The notes below the pieces were generated by a model. It was not told where the DNA came from, made no database searches, and worked only from the letters and a program-made list of their open reading frames with translations. Source: Sphingomonas alpina (lineage in GTDB: Bacteria; Pseudomonadota; Alphaproteobacteria; Sphingomonadales; Sphingomonadaceae). Taken from it: a stretch of 64,000 bases of DNA. A program made the position numbers and the translations under genes. Positions 1 through 8,824 of this stretch are shown here, one piece after another (position 1 is the first letter of the stretch; the number at the start of each line of letters is the position of its first letter). The stretch lies in assembly GCF_014490665.1 (NCBI RefSeq), contig NZ_CP061038.1, positions 3,720,001-3,784,000 on the forward strand. Reading direction: 5' to 3'.

Positions 1-2
1 CC

Positions 3-737
3 TCGGCCTTTCTGGTCGGCGGCTCGCCGCATTATATCGGCTCCTGGTTCAAGCTGCACGATAGCGACTGGCCCGCCTGGGGCGGACTGACCCAATCGAT
101 CCGCGACGGGCACGGTCCGGCGATGGGGAGCCTCTTCCACGATGCCACGCGACTGCGCACCTTGTTGCTTGCCGCCCATGAGCGGGCGCTGCTGTTCCAT
201 CTCGCGCCCACTGTCGCGACAGTCGACCTGAGGGATGCGCGCAGCCTGCTGGATCTCGGCGGCGGCGCGGGAAGCTATTCGCTCGGTTTCTGCGAGGCCA
301 ATCCCGAACTTGTCTGCACGATCTTCGACCTGCCCGACGCGATCGGGATCGCTCGCGAGATCGTCTCGCCTTATCCGATGCGGGATCGGATCCGGCTGGC
401 GTGCGGCGATTTCACTCGCGACGACCTGGGCGGCCCCTATGACGCGGTGTTCCTCAGCAACGTGCTCCACGGCGAGAGCCCCTCCGCCGCGCTTGCCCTG
501 CTGCGCCGCATCCGCGCGGCGCTGGGCCCGGGCGGGCAGGTGATCATCCGCGACTCCTTCCTCGACGAGGACGGCACCAACAGCCGCGGAGGCGCGGTGT
601 TCGGCATGACGCTGATGATCGAGACGCTCGAAGGCCGGACGCACCGGCTGATTGAGGTGCGGGATATGCTGGGCGAGGCTGGATTCGGGAGCATCGAACA
701 GCCCAATGGGCAGTTCCTGATCGGGCGTGCGGGCTAG
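3..737 (+). CDS. SAM-dependent O-methyltransferase (5' end outside window)
   Basis: The reading frame is open from the first bases of the window, so the start codon lies upstream; the ATG at 123 is internal. The segment before it (FLVGGSPHYIGSWFKLHDSDWPAWGGLT) resembles the dimerisation/linker region of family-2 O-methyltransferases such as hydroxyindole O-methyltransferase. It is followed by SAM-binding motif I (LLDLGGGAGSYSL) and an acidic residue after the next strand (TIFDLP). The protein probably methylates a hydroxyl group on a small aromatic or polyketide-like molecule; the substrate is unknown. The gene ends before a repeat element and is convergent with the VOC gene. Confidence 0.85.
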   Translation, partial: SAFLVGGSPHYIGSWFKLHDSDWPAWGGLTQSIRDGHGPAMGSLFHDATRLRTLLLAAHERALLFHLAPTVATVDLRDARSLLDLGGGAGSYSLGFCEANPELVCTIFDLPDAIGIAREIVSPYPMRDRIRLACGDFTRDDLGGPYDAVFLSNVLHGESPSAALALLRRIRAALGPGGQVIIRDSFLDEDGTNSRGGAVFGMTLMIETLEGRTHRLIEVRDMLGEAGFGSIEQPNGQFLIGRAG

Positions 738-836
738 AGCGGATCGGCGCCGGGCACCGTGGTCGGCGGCACCGATTCAACCCTGCTGCCGGTCATGCCA
801 GCGTGGCGGCGGACGGGAAGCCAGCCGGTGACCCGC

Positions 837-1044
837 CCCGCTCTTTGACATGACTGGAATATACAGGGCGTTTTGCGACCGCTGTTCGGCAGGAACAGCG
901 GTGAGCCGACCGCTGTTCCTGCGCTTCCCACCGCTGTTATGGATAACAGCGGTGGCAGCACTCAACAAATTGAAAACAGGCAGAAAATCTACCGCCAAAA
1001 TCCAACTTAACAGGGGTGGCTTTTTTTATTCGTGGGAACAGCGG
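837..1044 (+). repeat. Intergenic repeat element, copy 1 of 3 (208 bp)
   Basis: First of three related non-coding elements (others at 10557-10764 and, inverted, 35596-35805). The left end is CCCGCTCTTTGACATG and the right end AACAGCGG. In between, the unit CCGCTGTT occurs repeatedly in both orientations. Perfect inverted repeats are at 928-955 (13-bp arms, 2-nt loop), 892-919 (11-bp arms, 6-nt loop) and 878-902 (10-bp arms). Near the right end a block TCCAACTTAACAGGGGT is followed by a T run (1021-1027). It lies between two convergent genes, so it may stop transcription from both sides. It fills most of the 738-1109 gap. Confidence 0.8.
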
Positions 1045-1109
1045 AAAATCGCCCCCAAACGACCGCGACTCGCATCGCCACCGCTGGCCGGCCGGATGTC
1101 GATCGAGCC

Positions 1110-1544
1110 CTAGGCGATCTGCGCCGCATAGGCCGGGTCGACATAGCCGACATCGACGCCGATATGCGAATAGACCTCGATGATATGGCCGTCGGGATCG
1201 GCGAAGTAGAAGACGGTGCGCAGCCCGTCCGGCGTGACGTAGATTTCCGCGAGACCCGTCGGCTGCGGGCCGACCACTTGCGGGATGCCCTGACCCTCGA
1301 TCAGCCGGGCAAACTCGTGCACGCCCTCGGTCGTCGTCTCGAACCCGAAATGGAAGCGCGGATGGCCAAAACCCTCCCCGCCCTCTTCGAGGAAGAAGTC
1401 GAAGCCGCCCACTTCGAGGATCACCTTGCCCGGGCGCAAATGGCGGACATAGGTGAAGCCGAGCTTGCGCACGTAGAAATCCATCGACTTTTCAAGGTCG
1501 GTCACCGGCAGATTGAGGTGCGTCAAGGAAATCGCGTGGTTCAT
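1110..1544 (-). CDS. VOC family protein (glyoxalase/bleomycin-resistance fold)
   Basis: A 144-residue single-domain protein of the usual VOC length. It has paired beta-alpha-beta-beta-beta modules: LTHLNLPVTDLEKSMDFYVRKLGF at the N-terminus and GLRTVFYFADPDGHIIEVY at the C-terminus. The last motif, with Asp-Pro-Asp-Gly-His and Glu, is typical of lyase and dioxygenase members, and the Glu is a likely metal ligand together with His 8 or 9 of the first strand. The substrate cannot be assigned. It lies 90 nt downstream of nadR on the same strand and could be a distal member of that operon or have its own promoter. Confidence 0.85.
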   Translation of the reverse strand: MNHAISLTHLNLPVTDLEKSMDFYVRKLGFTYVRHLRPGKVILEVGGFDFFLEEGGEGFGHPRFHFGFETTTEGVHEFARLIEGQGIPQVVGPQPTGLAEIYVTPDGLRTVFYFADPDGHIIEVYSHIGVDVGYVDPAYAAQIA

Positions 1545-1634
1545 GCTGATCGTCCCCGGACAATATCGCGCCGATTCTCTACCATCGCGATGCGGTCGAT
1601 GGTCAGGGAGATGGGTGCAAAATGGACGGATTCC

Positions 1635-2672
1635 TCATTTCCCGCCAAGCAGCCGCACGACCTGGTCGCAGCGCTGCTCGACCGACCCGGTGAGCAGCGC
1701 ATAGGGCCTGCCCGCCTCGGCCAGCCTTTCCCGGTACCAGTCATGCTGGCGCATGCGGAACTCGGCGTCGCGTCGGGTCCCGTCCTGCACGAACGCGAAG
1801 TCTGGCGCACAGAGGAGCAGGTGATCGTAGCGCCGCTGCGCCATGACCGCGACGCGGGGATCGGTCTCCCCGAACATCGCATCGCTGTAGAAGGCGGTGA
1901 CCAGCGGCGTGGTATCGCAGAACAGCCATTGCCCCGCAGCGCGCGTTGCAGCGTCCTCGCGCGCGATCTGCTCGGTCGCGATGGCGAGCATATCGCTCAG
2001 GACGAGGTCGCCGTCGCGCTGCTCCCACAGTTCGCGCCCATATTCGGGCACCCAGAGCGTACCGAAACGCTCGGCCAGCGCCCGGGCCAGCACCGTCTTG
2101 CCACTGGATTCGCCGCCGACAAGGCCGACCCGCCCGACCAGCGACGATCGCACATCATCCGACAGGAATGCCTGCGCGCCCGGCGGATCATCGCGGATCG
2201 CGCTGCCCGAAACCGGGGTCAGGTGGCGATCGGGATCATAGGGCCAATGCTCGACGATATGGGTGGTGCCGGCATGGCCGCAAAAATAGCGCGTCAGCGC
2301 GGCGGCAAAGCCGTCGCCATAGCTTTCGCTGGTGAACACGCGGTCGATGACCAGCCCAAGCATCGTGTGACAGGCCCAGGCGGAAAAGTCGCGCTGCACC
2401 GCATCCGGCGCGTCATTGGGCGGCAAGCGGCGCAGCGCGGCACCGGTTCGGGCCGCAAACTCTGCGAGCACCTCATCGTCGAGCACCAGCCGTACTGCAT
2501 CGGGAAACCGCGCTTCGAGCCAGCGCGCGCGGAGCCCGGTCGGATAGCCGAGCTCGGGATTGGTGTAACTCAGAATGACCAGCCGGTCGCAGCGCGCTCG
2601 CGCGAACTCGATCAGCCGCTCATGCCCGAGATGAAGCGGGCAGAATTTCCCCACCACCAGCCCGGTCAGCAT
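1635..2672 (-). CDS. nadR: NadR-type NMN adenylyltransferase / ribosylnicotinamide kinase
   Basis: This 345-residue protein has two domains. Residues 1-165 form a nucleotidyltransferase with the HLGH active-site motif (14-17) and SGSAIR (155-160), matching the (H/T)xGH and ISGT-x-IR signatures of NMN adenylyltransferases. Residues 180-345 are a P-loop kinase with Walker A GGESSGKT (186-193), as in the ribosylnicotinamide kinase half of NadR. The N-terminal DNA-binding domain of enterobacterial NadR is absent, so it is probably an enzyme and not a repressor. The start ATG at 2672 overlaps pnuC by 7 nt. With PnuC it should convert imported nicotinamide riboside to NAD. It closes the operon that begins at 10437. 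Confidence 0.9.
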   Translation of the reverse strand: MLTGLVVGKFCPLHLGHERLIEFARARCDRLVILSYTNPELGYPTGLRARWLEARFPDAVRLVLDDEVLAEFAARTGAALRRLPPNDAPDAVQRDFSAWACHTMLGLVIDRVFTSESYGDGFAAALTRYFCGHAGTTHIVEHWPYDPDRHLTPVSGSAIRDDPPGAQAFLSDDVRSSLVGRVGLVGGESSGKTVLARALAERFGTLWVPEYGRELWEQRDGDLVLSDMLAIATEQIAREDAATRAAGQWLFCDTTPLVTAFYSDAMFGETDPRVAVMAQRRYDHLLLCAPDFAFVQDGTRRDAEFRMRQHDWYRERLAEAGRPYALLTGSVEQRCDQVVRLLGGK

Positions 2673-3223
2673 GACGCCATCTCTCGCCGCCAGCGCCAGC
2701 CGCCATACAGTGCATTGAGCCAATAGGCGGCATAAAGCGCTGCGGTCAGGTTCAGCCCGCGCGAGGCGTAGAGCGGCACCGCGATCGTATCGACCAGCAG
2801 CCACACTGCCCAGGTTTCGACCATGCGCCGCACCAGCAGCAATTGCGCGACGAGGCTCAGTACCAGCACCGCGGAATCGACGAACGGCGCATAGGCGTCG
2901 GTGAAGCGGTGCAGGATCGCGCCATAGCCGAGCGTCAGGATCACGCTGACCAGCGCCATCCAGCCAAGCGTCGCGGCGGGCGCATGACGTACCGGCAGCG
3001 GCGCGCCGGTCGCGCCGCGCAACCACGACCACCAGCCGGCGAAGCTGGTGGCGATGAACACCAGTTGCAGCGTGACATCGGCATAGAGGCGCGCCTCGTA
3101 GAACAGCGCCGCGAACAGCCCGCAGCCGATGACGCCGGTCCACCAGGTATGCACGCTGTTGCGGCCCGCGAGCAGGATCGAGACGGTGGCCGCCAGGTTC
3201 GCGGCGATTTCGAGTGAGGTCAT
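2666..3223 (-). CDS. pnuC: PnuC nicotinamide riboside transporter
   Basis: A 185-residue, strongly hydrophobic protein with about seven predicted membrane segments. It carries the PnuC hallmarks GWWSWLRGATGAPLPV and the C-terminal WLLVDTIAVPLYASRGLNLTAALYAAYWLNALYGGWRW. PnuC carriers let nicotinamide riboside (or related vitamin ribosides) diffuse inward, and the kinase activity of NadR traps it as NMN; the direct overlap with nadR supports this substrate. The start overlaps the stop of the PaaK-like gene by 4 nt (ATGA), so it is probably translationally coupled to the upstream MoxR/VWA/radical-SAM genes. Confidence 0.92.
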   Translation of the reverse strand: MTSLEIAANLAATVSILLAGRNSVHTWWTGVIGCGLFAALFYEARLYADVTLQLVFIATSFAGWWSWLRGATGAPLPVRHAPAATLGWMALVSVILTLGYGAILHRFTDAYAPFVDSAVLVLSLVAQLLLVRRMVETWAVWLLVDTIAVPLYASRGLNLTAALYAAYWLNALYGGWRWRREMASC

Positions 3224-4569
3224 GCCGACAGGCTATCCGCCAGGTCGGAGGTGTATTGCAGGATCTTGTCGTCGCCGGCGATCGGCTCGACCGTGATCGC
3301 GACATCGCCGATCACGCTGCGCAGCGCCGCCGCCGCGGCAGGCGCATCGGCCATGGCATGTGGCGACAGCCGCAAGGTCACCGCGCCGCTCGCCGACTGA
3401 TGCAATCCGAACTGCGCCGTGGCGATCGGCTTCAGCGCATGGCTGACATCGATATTGTTGATCCAGCCGCCATCGCCGGTGCGAAAGCGGATCGGCCGCC
3501 GTCCGGACAGGCCGGTCAGCACCGGCTCGCCCCCTGTCAGCGCCAGCGCGGCGGTATCGCCCGTACGGTAGCGCACCAGCGGCAGGCAGAAATTGAACCC
3601 GCCGGTCACGCACACTTCGCCACGCTCTCCCACCGGCAGCGCGCGTCCGGCAGCATCGACGATCTCGACATAGAGATTGGGTTGCAACAACACATGCCCG
3701 CCGGCCGCGCGATCGGCGACCGCGATCGGCCCGACCTCATTCATCGAATAGAGATCGAGCACCGGGCAGTCGAAGCGCCGTTCGAGCCGGTCGCGCAATC
3801 CGTCGGTCAGCATCATCGCCACCGACAACAACGCCCGCGGCCGCAGCGTGACGGGCAGGTCGAGCAAGGTCGCGAACGATATCGGATCGCCCGCGATCAC
3901 TTCGGGCGCCAGCGCGTCGAGATAGCGCGCGCGGTCGGCCGGGTCGCGCCAGTCGCCGGGATGGAGGTTGATCTTGGCCAGCCCCGCCTCATCCATTGTC
4001 GGCGTCACCGAGACATAGGTGAAGCATTGCCGCTGGTCGCCGAGCAGCACCACGCCGACCTCGCCTGCTCCGGCGCGCAGCGTCACCCCGAAGCGGGCCA
4101 GCGCTCGCTTGTGGAAAGCGAGATAGCGCGCCGCGACGGTCGGGTGCGACGCGATCAACAGCGGATTGCCGGTCGTTCCGGTGGTGCGGAAATTGATCAG
4201 CCGGTCGAGCGGCACATCGTCGGGCACGAAAGCAGCGATGTCGTGAGCGAGATCAGCGCGCGATATCGTCGGCACGTCGTCGAGCCGGGCAGGCGCCGCT
4301 CCGCGTGCGCGGAAATGCGGCACGCGGCGATAGGTATCGGCCAGGAGCGGCGCGATCCAGTCGGGCGGCGCGCCCGGTCGCCAGCCGACCGGCGCCGACA
4401 GCGTCTCGCGTTCGAAGTTGGCGAGCCCGGGCAATTCCTCGGCGAGCAGGCGATTGCCGCTGCGGTTGCGATAGACCGGTGCTGCTGGATGCTCGCTCAT
4501 GCGCCGCAGCAGCGCGCGCCCGGCGTCGCTCAGTGTCGGATAGCGTTCGGCATCGGTCGGATCGGTCAT
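3220..4569 (-). CDS. PaaK/CapK-like adenylate-forming enzyme
   Basis: A 449-residue protein of the phenylacetate-CoA ligase-like branch of AMP-forming ligases. The phosphate-binding loop TTGTTGNP is at residues 129-136, the A5-like motif YSMNEVG at about 274-280, and the RYRTGD adenylate-contact motif at about 333-338. A short C-terminal domain follows (GLSGRRPIRFRTGDGGWINNIDVSHAL). Such enzymes activate a carboxylate as the acyl-adenylate and pass it to CoA or another acceptor. The substrate is unknown. The gene overlaps both neighbours by 4 nt, so it belongs to the same transcription unit as the radical SAM and MoxR/VWA genes. In this setting it may activate a carboxyl group on the radical-SAM product; that is inference. 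Confidence 0.8.
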   Translation of the reverse strand: MTDPTDAERYPTLSDAGRALLRRMSEHPAAPVYRNRSGNRLLAEELPGLANFERETLSAPVGWRPGAPPDWIAPLLADTYRRVPHFRARGAAPARLDDVPTISRADLAHDIAAFVPDDVPLDRLINFRTTGTTGNPLLIASHPTVAARYLAFHKRALARFGVTLRAGAGEVGVVLLGDQRQCFTYVSVTPTMDEAGLAKINLHPGDWRDPADRARYLDALAPEVIAGDPISFATLLDLPVTLRPRALLSVAMMLTDGLRDRLERRFDCPVLDLYSMNEVGPIAVADRAAGGHVLLQPNLYVEIVDAAGRALPVGERGEVCVTGGFNFCLPLVRYRTGDTAALALTGGEPVLTGLSGRRPIRFRTGDGGWINNIDVSHALKPIATAQFGLHQSASGAVTLRLSPHAMADAPAAAAALRSVIGDVAITVEPIAGDDKILQYTSDLADSLSA

Positions 4570-5138
4570 TCGCGGGTATATTTGTCGGCCGATTCCTCGG
4601 CCGCCTTGCGGATCAGCGCCTCGCGGACCAGCCGGGCGCGCTCCTCCGCTTCGCGACTGGCGCGGATCAGCCGCTGGCGCTCGGTCGCGCTGACCGCCGA
4701 CAGGCGATCCGCTGCCTGGCGCGCATCTTCGCCCTCCGGCAACAGCTCCAGCGCGGCGAGCACGGTACGGGCGAGTTCCTCGCGTCGCTCGGCATCCTCG
4801 ACAAAGGCCTGGGCATGGCCGGTCGCGGCCAACTCGCCGACCGTATCGTCGAGCAAGCCCAGCAAGCCATCCCGCGACGGTGTGCCGACCCAGTCGTCAG
4901 CGAGCAGCCATACCGTGACCGCGACAAGCATCAGCCGGTTGCGCTCGGCCGGCCGATCGCCCTCGAACCGCGCGAGCATTTGCCGATCGATGGCGATACC
5001 CGCACCGCGCAGCAGATCGCCCACCAAAGCTGCCGTCGCCACCGTGCCGACCGCCCCGATGCGCGGCTCGCCGAGGAATTCGCCCGGCGTCTCGGCGAGC
5101 CGGCGCATCAGGCGTTCGAGTGACGGTCCGGGGGTCAT
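4566..5138 (-). CDS. Hypothetical protein of the MoxR/radical-SAM operon
   Basis: A 190-residue protein that I do not recognise. It looks mostly alpha-helical, has no signal peptide or obvious membrane span, and ends in a charged, probably coiled-coil segment rich in Glu, Arg and Ala (about residues 145-190). Its start overlaps the end of the radical SAM gene by 4 nt, and its end overlaps the PaaK-like gene by 4 nt. This coupling argues that it is a real gene and probably an accessory or carrier subunit for one of the two enzymes beside it. There are no cysteine clusters and no leader-peptide-like C-terminal core. Confidence 0.7.
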   Translation of the reverse strand: MTPGPSLERLMRRLAETPGEFLGEPRIGAVGTVATAALVGDLLRGAGIAIDRQMLARFEGDRPAERNRLMLVAVTVWLLADDWVGTPSRDGLLGLLDDTVGELAATGHAQAFVEDAERREELARTVLAALELLPEGEDARQAADRLSAVSATERQRLIRASREAEERARLVREALIRKAAEESADKYTRE

Positions 5139-6099
5139 GCGGCGAACTTCGCGAAAGTCTGGGTCGAGGGACAGTCATTGCACGCATCGCAGCGCGCGGC
5201 GGCCTGCGCGATGGTGAAGCGGTCATGGAGACCGTCGAGATCGCTGATCGTGCGCAGCGATGAGAGCGGCACGCCATAGGCGTCACCGGTGAAGCTGCAC
5301 GGCGACACCAGGCCATGTTCGTCGATGAACAGGAACTCGCGGCCCGGCCGGCAATCGAACACCGGCAGCGCTTCGCCCATCGCGCTCGCCTGCAGCCGGC
5401 GGAGATAGCGCGGATCGGCGCACAGCCGCACCCCCGCTCGGCCAGCCGCGCGACAAGCCCGGGCAGCAATGCCGACAGCGCAGCGATATCGTCGGGCCAT
5501 AGCCGCTGCGCAGGAAAGAAATCGGGACTGTCACGGCCGCCAAGCTGGTTGAAGGTGATCTCGTCCATGCCCCAATCGGCAAGCGCATCGCACAACGCCG
5601 CGAACGGCGCGATCGTGTCACGCATCAGCACCACATTGGCCCGTAGCCGCAGCGGCGAGCCGGCCATGCGGCGCTCCTCCGCCAGCCGGCGCACGCCGTC
5701 CCGTACCTTGTCGAAGGCAGTGTCCGTGCCGCGCAGCCGGTCATGCACGTCAGCAGGCCCATCGATGCTGACAGTCAGCTCGGCAAAGCCCGCCAGGATC
5801 GCGGCGCGCGTTTCCGCGCGGTGCAAGGTGCTGCCATTGGTCGTCGCGCTGATCGCCACTCCCGCTCCGGCGAGGTCAGCCGACAACGGCAGGATCGGCC
5901 GCCACAACAGGGGCTCGCCGCCGAGCCAGCTCAGCAACACGCGCTCGCCCCGCGCCGCCGCCCAAAGCCCGAGCAATTGCCCGAAGCGCGCCGCCTCGTC
6001 CGCCGCGACGTCGTGCCGTGTTCCGCCGGCGCTGCGATCATAGGCGCAAAAGCCACAGGCATAGTTGCACCGCGTGGTGATCCGCCACAGCACGATCAT
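5135..6099 (-). pseudogene. Radical SAM/SPASM-like protein, split by a frameshift
   Basis: The start ATG at 6099 opens MIVLWRITTRCNYACGFCAYD, with the CxxxCxxC cluster motif (Cys 11, 15, 18) that binds the SAM-cleaving [4Fe-4S] cluster. LSWLGGEPLL and ATTNGSTL are further radical SAM core motifs. The C-terminal part (FDCRPG, SPCSFTG, CDACNDCPS) is a cysteine-rich SPASM-like auxiliary cluster region, but it is in another reading frame. Adding one base in the run of five C at 5431-5435 (G on the coding strand) joins the frames smoothly through AERGVRLCADPRYL. The gene is either recently inactivated or the run is misread. Overlaps of 4 nt on both sides show it belongs to the operon. It likely modified a peptide or protein. 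Confidence 0.8.
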
Positions 6100-7856
6100 G
6101 CCGCCATGTCCGCATAGCGCCGCCGGCTGAAGCTGCGCGCGAACTCGACCAGATCCTCCATCTTGTCGATCGATCGCACGTCCCAGCCCTGTTCGGCCTC
6201 GGCGCGGTCGAGCTTCAACCGGTCCGGATGGTCGGCACCGATCCATGGCCCGAGATTGAGCGCCATCGTTCCCCCGGCACGCCCCTTGGCCAGTGCCATC
6301 GCGGCAATATCCCAGCCGCTCGCGCCGCGTTCATCGGTGTCGAACATGGTGGTGATGCCGTCGTCGGAGATCATCAGGATATGCGCCGGTGCCGCGGTCT
6401 TCGCGCGCGCTGCGAAAGTATCGCGCAGCCGGTGGATCGGGAACGCCGTCCCTCCGCCATAATAGCCGACCAGGATCGCCAGGATCGCGGCCTCGTCGCG
6501 CACGAAACCGTTGGTCCCCATCCACTGGTTCTTGCCGCTCCACAATGTCGCCTGCACCCGCGACCCCGCCTTCAGCGCCGACAACGCGATCACCGCGCCG
6601 GCCAGGGTCAGGAAGGATGTGGCGTGACGCGGGTCGGGCATCGACCCAGAACTGTCGACATAGAGATCCAGATCGACCGGGTCGGGTTTCCCCGGCGGCC
6701 CGGGCTCTCGGCCATAGACGCGGCGCACGGTGGTCACGCCGGGAATGACCACCGGCGATTGCGCCGCGGTCTGCAGCCAGTCGATCTCGTCGAGCGCATC
6801 GCCGAGCGACCAGGGCTCGACTCCTTCGAGCTGTGGCTCGTCCGAAGTCGTACCGGGCCGGGTCGGGAACGGCACCAGCAACGGCAGCGCGCGCTCACGA
6901 TAATAGCGGATCGCAATCTCCTCATCGGTGAGGTCGAGACCGGCGGCGCGCAATATCTCGCCATAATCGAACGGCTCGCGCGCTTGCCCCGCGCCGCGTC
7001 GCGCGACATCCTCGCGTGGCGGGACTTTCGGACCGTCGGTTTCGCCATCCGCGGGCACGCCGGTCACCGTCACATCGCGCGAGGGGTGGACCACGCCGTC
7101 CGCCTCATCTCCCTCGACCTGCTGCGCGCCCGACGGATCGGCGCCAAGTGCGGCGCTGCGCGTGTCGTGCAGCCGGCGCAGCGCCGCATCCTGCTGCGCA
7201 TCCTCGGCAAGATAGGGCAGCAGCAAGGTCGCGAACCGCCCCGCGGCGAACATCCAGTCGCGCGCATAGACGCGGATCAGCCGCGCGCCGAGCCAGGCAT
7301 CGCCTTCCATCTCGGCATCGCCGCGCGGCCCGCCCAGGCTGCTTTTTTCGAGTCCCCAGAGCGATTCATAGATGCCGACATACAGCCCCCAGAGCCGGCT
7401 GCGTTGGCCCTGCTCGCGGCTGGCCATGCGGCGATAGACCCCGGCCATGTCGAGCCCGGCCTGGCGCTGCAGCCGGTCGTTGATCAGCAGGTCGGTATAG
7501 AGATTGGCGACCATCGGCGCGTGATGCTCCAGCGTCGGCAGCGCCCGGCGCAGGCGCGCGATCAGCCGGAAGCTGTCGGTCGCGCTGGCCGGGGCCAGCA
7601 CATGATGGCCGATTTCATGCGCGAGGATTTCGGTCGCATGGTCGTCGAGCTGCAGCGCGGCGATCGCTTCCAGGTCGATGACCACGCTCTTGTCGACCAG
7701 CCGGATCATCGCGAACGCACCGGCCAGCCCCTCCTTCGCCGCCGCCACGCCGCTGTCGCACAGGCGCGGATCGCGTAGCCGGGTGAAGCGGCTCCATGCC
7801 GCGAGCGCATCGGGCCATGCCGCCTGCCACAAGGCGATGCGCGCGCCCTCGTTCAT
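6096..7856 (-). CDS. Zincin-like / VWA domain protein
   Basis: A 586-residue protein with two recognisable parts. Near the N-terminus ILAHEIGHHVLAP (HEIGH at 80-84) is a canonical HExxH zinc-protease motif in a domain resembling the putative metallopeptidase domain found with DUF2201-type VWA proteins. After a long linker, residues from about 395 form a von Willebrand A domain with the MIDAS motif DSSGS (401-405) and a conserved GGGTAFP loop. VWA proteins of this type work with MoxR AAA+ ATPases, here encoded two genes upstream and coupled by 4-nt overlaps. No signal peptide is seen, so it should act in the cytoplasm. Whether the zincin is catalytic is unknown. Confidence 0.82.
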   Translation of the reverse strand: MNEGARIALWQAAWPDALAAWSRFTRLRDPRLCDSGVAAAKEGLAGAFAMIRLVDKSVVIDLEAIAALQLDDHATEILAHEIGHHVLAPASATDSFRLIARLRRALPTLEHHAPMVANLYTDLLINDRLQRQAGLDMAGVYRRMASREQGQRSRLWGLYVGIYESLWGLEKSSLGGPRGDAEMEGDAWLGARLIRVYARDWMFAAGRFATLLLPYLAEDAQQDAALRRLHDTRSAALGADPSGAQQVEGDEADGVVHPSRDVTVTGVPADGETDGPKVPPREDVARRGAGQAREPFDYGEILRAAGLDLTDEEIAIRYYRERALPLLVPFPTRPGTTSDEPQLEGVEPWSLGDALDEIDWLQTAAQSPVVIPGVTTVRRVYGREPGPPGKPDPVDLDLYVDSSGSMPDPRHATSFLTLAGAVIALSALKAGSRVQATLWSGKNQWMGTNGFVRDEAAILAILVGYYGGGTAFPIHRLRDTFAARAKTAAPAHILMISDDGITTMFDTDERGASGWDIAAMALAKGRAGGTMALNLGPWIGADHPDRLKLDRAEAEQGWDVRSIDKMEDLVEFARSFSRRRYADMAA

Positions 7857-8824
7857 GACAGCGTCCAGGGCAGGACTCGCACGACATGGCTGTAGCGCGA
7901 GGCAATTGCGATGCTGGTCGCGGTGACCGCCACGCTCAGTCCCTCGGGCGGCAGGTCGAGCGTAATGCGCCGGTCCCCGGCGGCGACGACCGCGCCGTCG
8001 ATGCGCGCGCCGCTCTCGGCGGCCGCGTCAAATTCCTCGCGCACCGCCGGATGCAGGGTCGCGCCCCAGGCATCGGCGACCAGCAACCCGGTGCGATCAC
8101 CCGACTGAACGAAAAAACCCTGTCCGCCTGCCCGCACCCGAGGCGGCTCGGAGAAAGGTCCGCCAAAACCGGCAAAACCGCCAAAACTGATCCCCTCGCA
8201 GACCACATTGTCGGGGCGCCACCACGGATCAGCCACCAGTGCAGCGCGGACTTCCGTCCATGATCCCGTCGCGCCTATGGCCGCCAGTGCCAGTGCCTCG
8301 GACAGGCCATCGGCGGTGGTCAGTGCGCCGTCACGGTAGTGCGCCATGCCCGAGCGCCAGGCGGCGACCTGCCCCGCCGCCGCCAGCGTGTCCGCGGCGA
8401 CCAGAGGCGCGATCACAACCATGCGATCGACCCAGGCATCGGCATTCGCGCCGGGCATGGTCTCGATCGTCAGGGCGGCATTGGTCAGCATCGCCAGCGT
8501 CGCGAAGGGCCGTTCGGCGACGATCGCGGCATAGGCGACCGCAGCCTCGCGCCACACCCGATCAGTCAGCGCGCGGCGACGCCCCGCCATGCCCTGCGCG
8601 GCGAGGGTCAGGATCAGATCGAATCCCGCCTCGACCATCGCCGAGGTCCGGTCCGGGGCCACTCTGTCGACCGCCACGACCACCGGATCGAGCCGGCGGC
8701 GGATCGCCTCGGCCAGCGCGTCACTGTCGAACCCGGTGCGCGCGCGGCGCATTGCGGAGACGCGGGCATTGAACTGCGGACGTCCGGCGGCCAGCGTCCG
8801 GGCGAGCGCCGGCGACAGCGTCAT
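7853..8824 (-). CDS. Hypothetical protein between MoxR and VWA genes
   Basis: A 323-residue protein with no family that I recognise. The first about 190 residues are rich in Ala and Arg and probably helical. A glycine/phenylalanine-rich stretch (EGISFGGFAGFGGPFSEPP) follows, and then a beta-rich C-terminal domain. There is no signal peptide. It overlaps the MoxR gene upstream and the VWA gene downstream by 4 nt each, the position often taken by a partner protein in MoxR-X-VWA gene triads. I infer an adaptor or substrate-recognition role for the ATPase; the sequence gives no catalytic motif. Confidence 0.7.
   Translation of the reverse strand: MTLSPALARTLAAGRPQFNARVSAMRRARTGFDSDALAEAIRRRLDPVVVAVDRVAPDRTSAMVEAGFDLILTLAAQGMAGRRRALTDRVWREAAVAYAAIVAERPFATLAMLTNAALTIETMPGANADAWVDRMVVIAPLVAADTLAAAGQVAAWRSGMAHYRDGALTTADGLSEALALAAIGATGSWTEVRAALVADPWWRPDNVVCEGISFGGFAGFGGPFSEPPRVRAGGQGFFVQSGDRTGLLVADAWGATLHPAVREEFDAAAESGARIDGAVVAAGDRRITLDLPPEGLSVAVTATSIAIASRYSHVVRVLPWTLS

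Noticed and set aside
837..1044. CRISPR-like repetition of CCGCTGTT units
   Set aside because: The units are 8-10 bp, occur in both orientations and have irregular spacing. There are no regular spacers and no cas genes.
1032..2726. Long plus-strand open frame (564 codons) over the VOC and nadR genes
   Set aside because: It is the antisense shadow of minus-strand genes with clear motifs; its translation is His/Arg/Asp-rich without domains. The same holds for 3214-5217, 6228-7778, 8866-10170, 43560-45125 and 46819-48639 on the plus strand.
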